Assembly (NCBI RefSeq): GCF_014334735.1
Contig: NZ_CP060587.1
Span: 1,860,001-1,924,000, forward strand
Direction: 5' to 3'
From: Aeromicrobium senzhongii
GTDB lineage: Bacteria; Actinomycetota; Actinomycetes; Propionibacteriales; Nocardioidaceae
Length of the DNA stretch: 64,000 nt
Shown here: one piece after another, positions 21,785 through 31,518 of the stretch
How the letters are laid out: each line of letters starts with the position of its first letter
Numbering within the stretch: the stretch's first letter is position 1
Notes under the pieces: generated by a model
Told to the model about the DNA's origin: nothing
What the model saw: the letters and a program-made list of their open reading frames with translations, nothing else
Database searches by the model: none
Made by a program: the position numbers and the translations under genes

Positions 21785-22273
21785 TCAGCGACGCACGTAC
21801 GTGGCGATCTCGTAGTCGGGCGTGCCGGCGTGGGCCTCGCGCTCCGTCTCGCGCCAGACCTCGGGGTCGACCGGACCGAAGAAGGCGTCGCCCTCGGGGC
21901 TGAGGGGGACGTGGGTGACCACCAGCTCGTCGACGAGGCCGCGCTCGAGCGCCTCGTCGTAGACCGTCGCGCCGCCGACGAGGAAGACCTGGTCGTCGAT
22001 CTCGGCGGCCCGCGTCAGCGCCGTGTCGAGGTCGGCCGCCACGATCACCGAGGGATCGCCGGGATCCCAGTCGCCGCGCCGCGTCAGCACGATGGAGGTG
22101 CGTCCGGGCAGCGGACGGCCGATGGCCTCGTACGTCGCCCGGCCCATCACCATGGGGTGTCCCCAGGTGATCTCCTTGAACTGGCGCATGTCGCCCGTCC
22201 GGGGCCAGGGCATGCCGCCGTCGCGGCCGATGACCCCGTTCTCGCCGACGGCCACCACGATCGTGACGCCCAT
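21785..22273 (-). CDS. folA: dihydrofolate reductase
   Basis: A 162-residue NADPH-dependent DHFR that regenerates tetrahydrofolate consumed by ThyA. Motifs are VAVGENGVIGRDGGMPWPRTGDMRQFKEIT (substrate Asp/Trp region), MVMGRATYEAIGRPLPGRTSIVLTRR and VFLVGGATVYDEAL. The ATG at 22273 overlaps the thyA stop by one base (TGATG), so ThyA and DHFR are made from a coupled mRNA. Confidence 0.95.
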   Translation of the reverse strand: MGVTIVVAVGENGVIGRDGGMPWPRTGDMRQFKEITWGHPMVMGRATYEAIGRPLPGRTSIVLTRRGDWDPGDPSVIVAADLDTALTRAAEIDDQVFLVGGATVYDEALERGLVDELVVTHVPLSPEGDAFFGPVDPEVWRETEREAHAGTPDYEIATYVRR

Positions 22274-23067
22274 CAGACGGCGATCGGCGCCTTGATGGCG
22301 GGATGGGACCGGTAGCCCTCGACCGAGATCGAGTCGAGCGTGAACCCGTCAATGTCGGTGACCGCCGGGTCGAGCCGCAGCGTCGGCAGCGGCAGCGGGT
22401 CGCGCGTCAGCTGCTCGCGCGCCTGGTCGAGGTGGTTGACGTACAGGTGGCAGTCGCCGCCGGTCCAGATGAACTCCCCCGGCTCGAGCCCGGTGACCTG
22501 CGCGACCATGTGCGTCAGCAAGGCGTAGGAGGCGATGTTGAACGGCACGCCCAGGAACACGTCGGCGGAGCGCTGGTAGAGCTGGCAGCTGAGCTTGCCG
22601 TCGGCCACGTAGAACTGGAAGAACGCGTGGCACGGCGCCAGGGCCATCGCGTCGAGGTCGGCCACGTTCCAGGCGCTGACGATGTGACGACGCGAGTTCG
22701 GGTCGGCCTTGATCGCCTCGATGACGCCGCGGAGCTGGTCGATGTGCCCGCCGCCGGGCGTCGGCCAGGACCGCCACTGGTAGCCGTAGATGGGGCCGAG
22801 GTCGCCGTTGTCGTCGGCCCACTCGTCCCAGATCGTGACACCGTTGTCGCGCAGGTACTGCGTGTTCGTGTCGCCGGCGATGAACCACAGCAGCTCGGCC
22901 ACGACGCTCTTGAGGTGGACCTTCTTGGTCGTGACGACCGGGAAGCCCTCGGCCAGGTCGAACCGCATCTGGTGCCCGAAGACGCTGCGCGTGCCGGTTC
23001 CCGTGCGGTCGCCCTTGGCGACCCCCTCGTCGAGGATGCGGCGGACGAGATCGAGGTAGGCCTGCAT
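22273..23067 (-). CDS. thyA: thymidylate synthase ThyA
   Basis: A 264-residue methylene-THF-dependent dTMP synthase. The catalytic region is [21 protein letters not shown] (nucleophilic Cys near residue 146), with the phosphate-binding [20 protein letters not shown] and [12 protein letters not shown]. The length is standard. No flavin-dependent ThyX gene lies between thyA and dapA here, although M. tuberculosis has one there. Confidence 0.96.
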   Translation of the reverse strand: MQAYLDLVRRILDEGVAKGDRTGTGTRSVFGHQMRFDLAEGFPVVTTKKVHLKSVVAELLWFIAGDTNTQYLRDNGVTIWDEWADDNGDLGPIYGYQWRSWPTPGGGHIDQLRGVIEAIKADPNSRRHIVSAWNVADLDAMALAPCHAFFQFYVADGKLSCQLYQRSADVFLGVPFNIASYALLTHMVAQVTGLEPGEFIWTGGDCHLYVNHLDQAREQLTRDPLPLPTLRLDPAVTDIDGFTLDSISVEGYRSHPAIKAPIAV

Positions 23068-23127
23068 GTCCGCAGACTAGCAACGCGGGCGAACGACGAC
23101 GGGCAGTGACGTGAGATACTGACCGGC

Positions 23128-23616
23128 GTGACGGAACCCACGGCGCCCACCCCTGCGGACGTGAAGCGATTCGTCGCCCTCCAGCTCGCGGTCACCCTCG
23201 TCTTCGCGCTCTTCGCCGTCCTGGCGTTCGGCCGCGGCGGCGAGCCCGGGGCACGCTGGTGGGCAGCGCTCGCGCTGGTCGCGCTGGTGTTCGTCGCCGG
23301 TGCCGTCGTCTCGCGCTGGTGGGCCCAGCCGCAGAGCCTACCCCTCGACGACCCTGCACCGGAGCAGACCGCGATGCGCCGACTGGCCGCGCACATCGCC
23401 CGGGCCTTCGTGGTGCTCGAGATCCCGCTCGTGGTGTGCGCGGTGCTCGGCGTGACCGGCCTCATCGGCGGCCTCGTCATGGCCGTGGCCGTCGTGCCCG
23501 CCCTCGCCGCCCTGGCCTTCGGGACGTGGCCCACCCGGCGCAACATCGACCGCTTCGCCGGTGCCCTGGAGCGCCAGGGCGCCGACTCCGGCCTGCGTCA
23601 GGCGTTCGGCCGATGA
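23128..23616 (+). CDS. small integral membrane protein, function unknown
   Basis: A 162-residue protein with four predicted membrane helices (about 15-35, 42-60, 93-112 and 115-133) and an Arg-rich C-terminal tail (RRNIDRFAGALERQGADS). It is not recognised as a named family. The GTG at 23128 is the start. The TGA overlaps the next gene's ATG (23613-23616), putting it first in a four-gene plus-strand unit with an acetyltransferase and azlCD. Confidence 0.75.
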   Translation: MTEPTAPTPADVKRFVALQLAVTLVFALFAVLAFGRGGEPGARWWAALALVALVFVAGAVVSRWWAQPQSLPLDDPAPEQTAMRRLAAHIARAFVVLEIPLVVCAVLGVTGLIGGLVMAVAVVPALAALAFGTWPTRRNIDRFAGALERQGADSGLRQAFGR

Positions 23617-24143
23617 ACGCCGACGTCTCCGTGCGTCTGGCCTGGCCCGACGACGGCGCCCGGATCGCCGCGGTGCAGCGCGCGCACTGGCTGCGCAGCT
23701 ACGGCGACCTCGTGGACCCGGCCGAGCTCGAGGCCCTCGACGAGTCCGTGATGACGGCCCGCTGGACCCAGTTGATCAGCGCACCCCGCGATGCCCGGAT
23801 GCGGACCCTGGTGGCCCTCGAGCGCGCCACCCTGCGCGGCTTCGCGCTGGTCCACCCGTGCCACGACCCGGACGCCGACCAGGTGCGTGACGCCGAGATC
23901 GGCGAGTTCGTCGTCGACGCCGACCACCGGAGCCTCGGTCACGGGTCGCGCCTGCTGCACGCCTGTGTCGACACCGTTCGCGCCGACAGCTTCGAGCGGG
24001 CCGTGTGGTGGGTCTCCCCCACCGACGACGAGCTGCGTGCCTGGTTGAAGGAGTCCGGCTGGGAGCCCGACGGTGCGCACCGCGAGTTCGCGGGAGCGAA
24101 CGGGCCGGTCAAGCAGATCCGCCTCCACACGACACTGACGTGA
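23613..24143 (+). CDS. GNAT family N-acetyltransferase
   Basis: A 176-residue acetyltransferase. The N-terminal strand-helix is VSVRLAWPDDGARIAAVQRAHW, the core strand EIGEFVVDADHRSLGHGSRLL contains the acetyl-CoA loop (RSLGHGS), and the C-terminus has WLKESGWEPDGAHREF. The substrate is unknown. The ATG at 23613 overlaps the previous stop; the longer open frame upstream is out-of-frame shadow. Its own TGA overlaps the azlC GTG. Confidence 0.85.
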   Translation: MNADVSVRLAWPDDGARIAAVQRAHWLRSYGDLVDPAELEALDESVMTARWTQLISAPRDARMRTLVALERATLRGFALVHPCHDPDADQVRDAEIGEFVVDADHRSLGHGSRLLHACVDTVRADSFERAVWWVSPTDDELRAWLKESGWEPDGAHREFAGANGPVKQIRLHTTLT

Positions 24144-24832
24144 GCGAGCCCACCAGCGACCGGACCGTCATCGCGGACTCCCTCGGGGTGGGTGTGGGAG
24201 TCGGGTTGTACGGCGTGAGCTTCGGCGCCCTGGCCACCACCAGCGGCCTCACGGTCCTGCAGGCGTGTGCGCTCTCGCTGCTCGCGTTCACGGGCGCCTC
24301 GCAGTTCGCGTTCCTCGGCGTCGTGGCCTCCGGCGGAGCCCCCGTGACCGGCGCGCTCACCGCGGTCCTGCTCGGGGTCCGCAACACGTTCTACGGCATC
24401 ACCCTGGCGCCGGTCCTCCAGGTCAAGGGCCTGCGCCGCTGGGCGACGGCGCACGTCGTGATCGACGAGTCGACGGCGATGTCGGTCGTGCGGACCGACC
24501 CCCGCCAGGCGCGGCTCGGGTTCTACTGGACCGGGCTGACCATCTTCGCGATCTGGAACCTCATGACCCTCCTGGGGGCGCTCGCCGGCGAGCGGATCGG
24601 CGATCCCCGCACGATCGGCCTGGACGCCGCCGTGGCGGCGGCCTTCCTCGGCCTGCTGTGGCCGCGACTGGACTCGACGGCGTCGCGACTCCTGGCACTG
24701 CTGGCGGCCGCGGTGGCCCTGGGCCTGGTGCCGTTCACGCCGGCCGGCGCGCCCATCATCATCGGCGGCATCGTCGCGGTGCTCGTGGGCCTGCGATTCG
24801 TGCGACCCACGGCCGGGAGCGCCGATGAGTGA
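24140..24832 (+). CDS. azlC: AzlC family branched-chain amino acid exporter subunit
   Basis: A 230-residue membrane protein, the large subunit of the AzlCD (BrnFE-type) exporter for branched-chain amino acids. The family signature lies in GLYGVSFGALATTSGLT, SLLAFTGASQFAFLGV and LLGVRNTFYGITLAP; about seven membrane helices are visible. The GTG at 24140 overlaps the upstream stop (GTGA). The 3' end overlaps azlD by 8 nt, as expected for subunits made together. Confidence 0.9.
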   Translation: MSEPTSDRTVIADSLGVGVGVGLYGVSFGALATTSGLTVLQACALSLLAFTGASQFAFLGVVASGGAPVTGALTAVLLGVRNTFYGITLAPVLQVKGLRRWATAHVVIDESTAMSVVRTDPRQARLGFYWTGLTIFAIWNLMTLLGALAGERIGDPRTIGLDAAVAAAFLGLLWPRLDSTASRLLALLAAAVALGLVPFTPAGAPIIIGGIVAVLVGLRFVRPTAGSADE

Positions 24833-25136
24833 GCTCTGGTGGGGCGTGCTGATGGTCGCCGTCGGCTGCTACGGCCTCAAGCTGCTCGGCCTGTCCGTCC
24901 CGGAGCGGGTGCTGGAGCATCCGCTGACCGTCCGGGCCGCCGCCTTCATCCCGGTGGGCCTGCTGGCTGCGCTGGTGGCCGTCCAGGGGTTCACGGACGG
25001 ATCGCGCGTCGTGGTCGACGCCCGGTTGGCGGGGCTGGCCGTCGCGGCCTTCCTGCTGTGGCGCAAGGTCCCGTTCCTGGTGATGCTGATCGCCGCGGCC
25101 GCGACCGCGGCGCTGGTACGGGCCATCACCAGCTGA
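24825..25136 (+). CDS. azlD: AzlD family branched-chain amino acid exporter small subunit
   Basis: A 103-residue membrane protein with about three or four helices (WWGVLMVAVGCYGLKLLG; AAAFIPVGLLAALVAVQGF; LAGLAVAAFLLWRKVPFLVMLIAAAATAALVR). It pairs with AzlC to export branched-chain amino acids or methionine, as BrnE does for BrnF. The ATG at 24825 lies within the azlC 3' end. It is the last gene of the unit and convergent with the WYL regulator. Confidence 0.88.
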   Translation: MSELWWGVLMVAVGCYGLKLLGLSVPERVLEHPLTVRAAAFIPVGLLAALVAVQGFTDGSRVVVDARLAGLAVAAFLLWRKVPFLVMLIAAAATAALVRAITS

Positions 25137-25176
25137 TCGTGGGTCGCTCCTCGGTCGCAGCTCGCGGCTGGATGGT

Positions 25177-26145
25177 TCACGAACCCTCGTACCGGGTGGC
25201 GAGGAGCGCCGCGCGGTCGCGGAGTGCGGAGCGCAAGGATTCGGGGGCGAGGACCTCCGCGCCGGTGTCGAGTCGCCAGATCGCCCACACTGCGTGCCGC
25301 AGGTCCTCGAACGTCACCTCCAGCCGGACCCAGCCGCCGGCCTCTCGTTCCTCGGCACGCACGGCGCGCACGATGTTCAGCAGCTCCTCCTGCCGCCACG
25401 GCGCCACCCTCACCACGACGGGAAGGTGGTCCTCCGAGAGGAACCGGGCGCTGCGTTCGACCCAGAGGCGTCCCAAATCAATGTGGACGGGACGTTCCGC
25501 CGGCTCGGGGAGCTCCTCGGCAGTCACCATCCGCGAGACCCGATAGGTACGGTCGTCGCCGGACCTGGTCGCCAGGAGATACGTGCGGTCGCGGACCGTC
25601 ACCAGGCCGAGAGGATCGACGGTGTGAGTCCGCGGCGGCTGGTCCGGCGCGGCGTACTCGAAGCGGAGCTTGCGCCCCGCGAGCACCGCATGGCGGACCT
25701 GGCTCATCACCTCACTCACGATGTCCTCGGTGCCGGACCGTCGCGCGAGCAGGTCGGCAGGGGGCTCGACCAGGAAGCGCTGGGCCGCATCGTCCACCGT
25801 GGCTCGATGACCCTCAGGCAGCGCGTCAACCACCTTGCGCATGGCGGAAGCCAGCGCGGCACTGAGGCCGAAGACCCGCGCGCCTCGTCCTGATCCGGCC
25901 GTGAGCAGCGCCAGGGCCTCATCGTGGTTCAGGCCGGTCAACTCCGTACGAAAGCCGGGCAGCAGGGTGAAGCCGCCGTGCCGGCCCCGGTCGGCGTACA
26001 CCGGCACGCCCGCCGTCGACAGGGCGTCGATGTCACGCAGCACCGTGCGCACCGACACCTCCAGCTCGCCGGCCAGCTCGGACGCGGTCATCCGACCTCG
26101 CTGGCGCAGCAACAGCACGAGCGACACCAGCCGATCCGCACGCAT
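25177..26145 (-). CDS. WYL domain transcriptional regulator (YafY-like)
   Basis: A 322-residue regulator with an N-terminal HTH_11/DeoR-type winged helix (RADRLVSLVLLLRQRGRMTA, then ELAGELEVSVRTVLRDIDALSTAGVPVYAD) and a central-to-C-terminal WYL ligand-sensing domain (RKLRFEYAAPDQPPRTHTVDPLGLV, RTYLLATR) plus a C-terminal WCX extension. The ATG at 26145 is favoured over the longer frame from 26172. It is divergent from a RidA gene, with a 13-bp palindrome between them that could be its operator. The effector is unknown. Confidence 0.88.
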   Translation of the reverse strand: MRADRLVSLVLLLRQRGRMTASELAGELEVSVRTVLRDIDALSTAGVPVYADRGRHGGFTLLPGFRTELTGLNHDEALALLTAGSGRGARVFGLSAALASAMRKVVDALPEGHRATVDDAAQRFLVEPPADLLARRSGTEDIVSEVMSQVRHAVLAGRKLRFEYAAPDQPPRTHTVDPLGLVTVRDRTYLLATRSGDDRTYRVSRMVTAEELPEPAERPVHIDLGRLWVERSARFLSEDHLPVVVRVAPWRQEELLNIVRAVRAEEREAGGWVRLEVTFEDLRHAVWAIWRLDTGAEVLAPESLRSALRDRAALLATRYEGS

Positions 26146-26167
26146 GACTCCATGGTGACCGAAACAT

Positions 26168-26180
26168 GACACCAGGTGTC
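26168..26180. promoter_or_regulatory. palindromic candidate operator GACACC-A-GGTGTC
   Basis: A perfect 6-bp-arm palindrome with a single central base, 22 bp upstream of the WYL regulator ATG and about 90 bp before the RidA gene. Location and symmetry suggest binding by the adjacent YafY-type regulator; this is inference only. Confidence 0.5.
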
Positions 26181-26268
26181 GTGATTCGCTGCGAGGCTGC
26201 TGCTGAGAGTGTTCACCACGGCGGCTGTCGAGCTGCCGGGTGCTCTCGGTCGAACGATGGGAGTCGTG

Positions 26269-26663
26269 ATGGAGCGAACAGCAGTCAACCCGGTGTCGTG
26301 GTCGCAGGCGATGGGGTTCAACAGGGAGAGGTCGTCTCCGGACAGGCGCGGACCCTCTACATCTCGGGGCAGACCGCGATGAGCACGGCCGGCCGGCCCG
26401 AGCATGACGGCGACGTCGCCGCGCAGCTCGCGCTCGCCGTGGACAATCTGGAGGCCGTCCTCACCGAGGCCGGCATGACGCTGGCGAACCTGGTGCGCCT
26501 CAACGTCTATGCCACCGACGTCGACGCGCTGCTCCCGCACTACGGCGTGCTGGCCGGACGCCTGGGTGCAGCCGGCGTCGCTCCGACGACGACGATGCTC
26601 GAGGTGTCCCGTCTCGTGATACCCGGCCAGGTCGTCGAGCTCGAGGGAACCGCCGTCGCGTGA
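26269..26663 (+). pseudogene. RidA family protein gene with apparent 1-bp frameshift near its 5' end
   Basis: RidA/YjgF proteins hydrolyse reactive enamine/imine intermediates. From ~26325 the frame encodes a complete-looking RidA core (QGEVVSGQARTLYISGQTAMS, NLVRLNVYATDVDALLPHYG, TMLEVSRLVIPGQVVELE). The expected N-terminus MERTAVNPVSWSQAMGFN is encoded from the ATG at 26269 in a different frame. The two join at AACAGG (26320-26325), where one missing C in an AACCAG context would explain the shift. Either the gene is inactivated, translation begins further in (for example a GTG near 26298 in the core frame), or the base is a sequencing error. The frame open from 26166 has an unrelated N-terminus. 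Confidence 0.7.
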
Positions 26664-26718
26664 CCGGCTGACGCGCGTCGCCGACCGGTCGACGGCACAC
26701 CGTGACACTGTCGACCCT

Positions 26719-27237
26719 GTGAACAAGACTCTCGGATCCCTGCTGGTGGCCCTCCTCCTACTCGCGACGACCGCGGGTTGCGGGGAGGAGCCCCGACCGA
26801 CCGGCGGGGCGGCCGACGGGACCGAGAGGATCACCTCGAGCGATGAGCGTCTGTCGGTCGCGAAGGGCTCGTGGACCGAGCACGAGTCCTCCGGAACCGT
26901 GGTGCTCACCCTGCAGGACGCAGAGGACACGTCTCGCCAGCTCATCGTCTCGCCGTTCGACACGGCGGCCGAGGCCGAGAACCAGGCGATCTACCTCGCC
27001 ACGGGCCTCGCCGGCCAGGACATCGTGTGCGAGCGCACCGAGCTCGGCGGCCGCATCGCGATGGACTGCCCCTTCAGCGCGGACGGCACCGACTACCGCA
27101 AGGTTCTGGTCGTGCTGGAGCACGACACGGCGGCGGTGGCCCTGTTCCAGACCGCCGCGTCCTCGAGGCGGGAGGCGTTCGCCGCCCTGGAAGCGATCCT
27201 CGACGGCGGTCGGTGGAAGGACGGCGCGCCGCTCTGA
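26719..27237 (+). CDS. hypothetical lipoprotein
   Basis: A 172-residue secreted protein. The signal peptide is strongly hydrophobic (LLVALLLLATTAGC), with a lipobox TAGC and Cys21. The mature part has no recognised domain; it has a pair of cysteines (VCERTELGG and MDCPFSADG) that could form a disulfide and ends with REAFAALEAILDGGRW. The start is GTG at 26719. It is convergent with dapB; the two stops share a short hairpin. Confidence 0.75.
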   Translation: MNKTLGSLLVALLLLATTAGCGEEPRPTGGAADGTERITSSDERLSVAKGSWTEHESSGTVVLTLQDAEDTSRQLIVSPFDTAAEAENQAIYLATGLAGQDIVCERTELGGRIAMDCPFSADGTDYRKVLVVLEHDTAAVALFQTAASSRREAFAALEAILDGGRWKDGAPL

Positions 27238-27255
27238 GCCGCCGCCCGGGCTCAG
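27234..27255. terminator. bidirectional terminator between lipoprotein gene and dapB
   Basis: Inverted arms CTGAGCC (27234-27240) and GGCTCAG (27249-27255), with an 8-nt GC-rich loop. The arms include the stop codons of both convergent genes, so one compact hairpin could end both transcripts. Confidence 0.55.
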
Positions 27256-27998
27256 TCCAGGCCCAGGACCTCGTCGAGGCCGACGGTCACCCCGGGGTGA
27301 CCCGGGATCCACCGCAAGGCGGCGACGACTCCCGGCATGAACGACTCACGGCTGGAGGAGTCGTGGCGGATGCTGAAGATCTCGCCCGGGTCGCCCAGGA
27401 GGACCTCCTGGGAGGCGATGAACCCGCGGGCGCGGACCGCGTGCACCGGGATGCCCGCGACCTTCGCCCCGCGCGCCCCGTCGGGGTCGGTCGTGGTGGC
27501 GTCGGGCAGCCCAGGCGAACCGGCCTCGCGACGCGCCTCGGCGATGACCTCGGCGGTGCGGACGGCGGTGCCCGAGGGCGCGTCGACCTTGTCCGGGTGG
27601 TGCATCTCGATGACCTCGACGGACTCGAAGAACGGCGCCGCCACGGCGGCGAACCGCATCATCAGCACGGCACCGATCGAGAAGTTCGGCACGACGATCG
27701 CACCGACGCCGTCGTGGTCGGCCACGATCTCGCGCAGCTGCCCGACCTTGTCGTCGCCGAAGCCCGAGGTGCCGATCACGACGTGGATGCCGCGCTCGAG
27801 GCACCAACGGGCCTGGTCGAACGCGACGTCCGGCGTGGTGAACACCAGGGCGGCCTCGGCACCCGCCTCCTCGATCGTCGCCAGGTCGTCGTCGACATCG
27901 ATCCGCGCGACGAGTTCGAGCCCGTCCGCCGCCTCGATCGCCTCCGCCGAGGTCGAACCCATCCGGCCCTTCGCACCCAGTACCGCCACGCGTGTCAT
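27252..27998 (-). CDS. dapB: 4-hydroxy-tetrahydrodipicolinate reductase
   Basis: A 248-residue NAD(P)H-dependent reductase, the step after DapA in lysine/DAP synthesis. The N-terminal Rossmann motif is VAVLGAKGRMGS; the substrate-binding signature EMHHPDKVDAPSGTA is intact, with catalytic His-His and the Lys. The length is usual. In many actinobacteria dapB follows pnp and an M16 peptidase; here the ceb sugar cassette occupies that position. Confidence 0.96.
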   Translation of the reverse strand: MTRVAVLGAKGRMGSTSAEAIEAADGLELVARIDVDDDLATIEEAGAEAALVFTTPDVAFDQARWCLERGIHVVIGTSGFGDDKVGQLREIVADHDGVGAIVVPNFSIGAVLMMRFAAVAAPFFESVEVIEMHHPDKVDAPSGTAVRTAEVIAEARREAGSPGLPDATTTDPDGARGAKVAGIPVHAVRARGFIASQEVLLGDPGEIFSIRHDSSSRESFMPGVVAALRWIPGHPGVTVGLDEVLGLD

Positions 27999-28008
27999 GC
28001 GTCCGATG

Positions 28009-29078
<1,070 letters not shown>

Positions 29079-29082
<4 letters not shown>

Positions 29083-29162
29083 GCCGCCACCTCCGTGAAG
29101 AAGAAACCGTACGCCGGCGGCGGCACGAGGTGTGCCGTTGTCGCTCGCTGTCGCTCACTCAT
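29079..29162 (-). CDS. 27-residue small ORF between cebR-like gene and msiK
   Basis: The ATG at 29162 overlaps the stop of the LacI-type gene (ATGA, 29159-29162) and the TGA overlaps the msiK ATG (ATGA, 29079-29082). The peptide begins [12 protein letters not shown], continues VPPPAYGFFF and ends TEVAA. It has no signal peptide or membrane helix and no recognised family. Its third codon positions are less G/C-biased than the neighbours (about 7 of 26 end in A or T), so it may serve as a translational bridge more than as a conserved protein. Confidence that it is translated is moderate. Confidence 0.45.
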
Positions 29163-30163
29163 GACGACTCTCCCATTCGCAGTTCGGTGGACAAGATGAC
29201 CGAGGTCGGCTCGGCGTCGGGGTCCTCGATCCGGCGCGCGAGCACGTCGACGAGCGTCGCGCCCAGTTCGGCCAGTGGCTGGTGGACCGTGGTCAGCGCG
29301 GGTGTCGACGCCGCCGCGGCCGCCGATCCGTCGAAGCCGACCAGGGCGACGTCCTGCGGGACGTCGACACCGCGTCGCGTGAGCTCGCGCAGGGCGCCGA
29401 GGGCCATCACGTCGTTCGCGGCGAAGATCGCGTCCAGGTCGGGGCACCGGTCCAGCAGGACCGCGGCGCCCCGAGCACCGCTCGTCTCACTGAAGTCCCC
29501 CGCCTCGACCAGGTCGGCGTCGAACGGCAGGCCGGCGGCGTCGAGGGCCTCGCGGTAGCCCGCCAGGCGGTCGCGACCGGACGCCATGTCCTGCGGACCC
29601 GTGATGCAGGCGACCCGGCGGCGCCCGCGCTCGATGATGTGGTCGACGGCGCGTCGCGCGCCACCGAGGTTGTCGACGTCGACGAAGCACGCTCGCGGGT
29701 CGTTGGGGCGGCCGACGTAGACGACCGGCAGGTCCGGCCCCTGCGGCAGGCTGAGCGCGTCGTGCAGCGAGACGACCATGACGCCGTCGACGTGCTGCGG
29801 CGTCAGGAACTGGCCGAGCCGGGACAGGTGCGACTCGTCCGGGACCATCGACAGCACCAGGCGGCGCGACGTCTCGTCGACGGCCCGCGAGATGCCGCGG
29901 ACCAGGCCGGCGAAGAAGGGCTCGGCGAAGACGCGCTCCTCGTCCTCGGCGATGACCAGGGCGACGGTGTCGGTGCGGCGGGTCTTGAGCGAGCGCGCCG
30001 CCTGGTTGGGCACGTAGCCCAGCTCACGCACCGCCTGCTCGACCGCCTCGCGGGTCCGCTGCGACACGTGGTCCGAGCCGTTGACGACCCGGGACGCCGT
30101 GCCGCGGCCGACTCCGGCGAGTCGGGCCACCTCCTCCAGCGTCGGCTGGCGAATGTCCGTCAT
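29159..30163 (-). CDS. cebR: LacI family repressor, CebR-like
   Basis: A 334-residue LacI/GalR regulator. The N-terminal HTH and hinge are [20 protein letters not shown] and [20 protein letters not shown], followed by a type-1 periplasmic-binding-like sugar sensor ([48 protein letters not shown]). The two perfect TGGGAGCGCTCCCA-core palindromes upstream of cebE match the operator known for Streptomyces CebR, which is released by cellobiose. The ATG at 30163 overlaps the bglC stop (ATGA); the longer open frame is a shadow. Placing the repressor gene inside the operon it controls implies autorepression. Confidence 0.9.
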   Translation of the reverse strand: MTDIRQPTLEEVARLAGVGRGTASRVVNGSDHVSQRTREAVEQAVRELGYVPNQAARSLKTRRTDTVALVIAEDEERVFAEPFFAGLVRGISRAVDETSRRLVLSMVPDESHLSRLGQFLTPQHVDGVMVVSLHDALSLPQGPDLPVVYVGRPNDPRACFVDVDNLGGARRAVDHIIERGRRRVACITGPQDMASGRDRLAGYREALDAAGLPFDADLVEAGDFSETSGARGAAVLLDRCPDLDAIFAANDVMALGALRELTRRGVDVPQDVALVGFDGSAAAAASTPALTTVHQPLAELGATLVDVLARRIEDPDAEPTSVILSTELRMGESS

Positions 30164-31518
30164 GAGCTCCCCTTCGTGCTGCTCGATCGCGCCAGCTCGG
30201 CGAACCACAGTGCGCTGGCCTTGGGCGTGCGCACCAGTGTCTCGAAGTCGACGTGCACGATGCCGAAACGCTTGTCGTACCCCTCGGCCCACTCGAAGTT
30301 GTCGAGCAGGGACCAGGCGAAGTAGCCCCGCACGTCGACCCCGTCGTCCCGCGCGTCGGCCAGGGCCCGCAGGTGGCCGTCGATGAACTCGATGCGGTCC
30401 TGGTCGTCCACCGTGCCGTCCGGGGTGAGGACGTCGTCGAAGGCCGCCCCGTTCTCGGTGACGTAGATCGGGACCGGCGGGTAGTCGCGGTGGACCTGGT
30501 CCAGGACCTCGCGCAGTCCGCTCGGGTCGATGTCCCAGCCCGAGGCCGTCTTGGGCCAGTCGCGCGACACGAAGTCGACCTCGGAGGCACCGGGCCACGG
30601 GCTCGCCGCGACGACGTGGCGCGAGTAGTAGTTGACGCCGAGGAAGTCCAGGGGCGCCGTGATGGTCTCGAGGTCCTCGGCCATGATGACCTCGGTGCCA
30701 CCGACACCGGCGATGTCGTCGAGGACGTCCTGCGGATAGCGCCCCAGCAGCAACGGGTCGAGGAACCAGCGGTTCATCAGGCCGTCGATGCGACGCGCCG
30801 CGTCGTCGTGGCGACCGGTCTCGTCGGCCGGTGAGACCGCATAGAGGTTCACGGTCACGCCGACCTGGGCCTCGGGCCGGCCGTCGCGCAGCCGGGGCAC
30901 GGCCAGGCCGTGGGCGAGGTTGAGGTGGTGGGACGCCGCCAGCGCCGCCGCCGGCTCCGTGCGACCCGGTGCGTGGATTCCTGCGCCGTAGCCCAGGAAC
31001 GCGGCGCACCACGGCTCGTTGAGCGTCGTCCAGTGACGGACGCGGTCGCCCAGCGCTTCAGCGACGATCTGCGCGTAGTCGGCGAACCGCTCGGCGGTGT
31101 CGCGCACCGGCCAGCCGCCCGCGTCCTCGAGCGCCTGCGGCAGGTCCCAGTGGAACAGCGTGGGCCACGGCTCGATCCCGGCCTCCAGCAGCCCGTCGAC
31201 GAGCCGGTCGTAGAAGGCCAGGCCACGTGCCTCCACCTTCCCTCGCCCCTCCGGTTGGATCCGGGGCCACGCGATGGAGAACCGGTACGCGTCCAGGCCG
31301 AGATCCTTGACCAGTGCGACGTCCTCGGGCCAGCGGTGGTAGTGGTCGACCGCCACCTCGCCGTTCTCTCCGCGGCGGGTCATCCCGGGACGTGCCGCGA
31401 AGGTGTCCCAGATCGACGGGCCGCGTCCGTCCTGCGTCGTCGCTCCCTCGATCTGGTAGGCCGACGTGGCCACGCCCCACAGGAACCCCGGATCGAACCG
31501 CTCGTTGAGACCGTTCAT
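30160..31518 (-). CDS. bglC: GH1 beta-glucosidase (BglC-like)
   Basis: A 452-residue cytoplasmic glycoside hydrolase family 1 enzyme, lacking a signal peptide, that would cleave imported cellobiose or cello-oligosaccharides to glucose. The start region [20 protein letters not shown] is characteristic. The acid/base Glu lies in TLNEPW (~residue 160), the nucleophile in [10 protein letters not shown] (~350), and the C-terminal motif is [22 protein letters not shown]. The ATG at 31518 overlaps the cebG stop; the frame upstream of it is shadow. Confidence 0.95.
   Translation of the reverse strand: MNGLNERFDPGFLWGVATSAYQIEGATTQDGRGPSIWDTFAARPGMTRRGENGEVAVDHYHRWPEDVALVKDLGLDAYRFSIAWPRIQPEGRGKVEARGLAFYDRLVDGLLEAGIEPWPTLFHWDLPQALEDAGGWPVRDTAERFADYAQIVAEALGDRVRHWTTLNEPWCAAFLGYGAGIHAPGRTEPAAALAASHHLNLAHGLAVPRLRDGRPEAQVGVTVNLYAVSPADETGRHDDAARRIDGLMNRWFLDPLLLGRYPQDVLDDIAGVGGTEVIMAEDLETITAPLDFLGVNYYSRHVVAASPWPGASEVDFVSRDWPKTASGWDIDPSGLREVLDQVHRDYPPVPIYVTENGAAFDDVLTPDGTVDDQDRIEFIDGHLRALADARDDGVDVRGYFAWSLLDNFEWAEGYDKRFGIVHVDFETLVRTPKASALWFAELARSSSTKGSS

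Noticed and set aside
25177-26172. Longer start at 26172 for the WYL regulator
   Set aside because: It would add nine residues (MSCFGHHGV) spanning the palindromic candidate operator; the ATG at 26145 aligns with the family start MRADRL.
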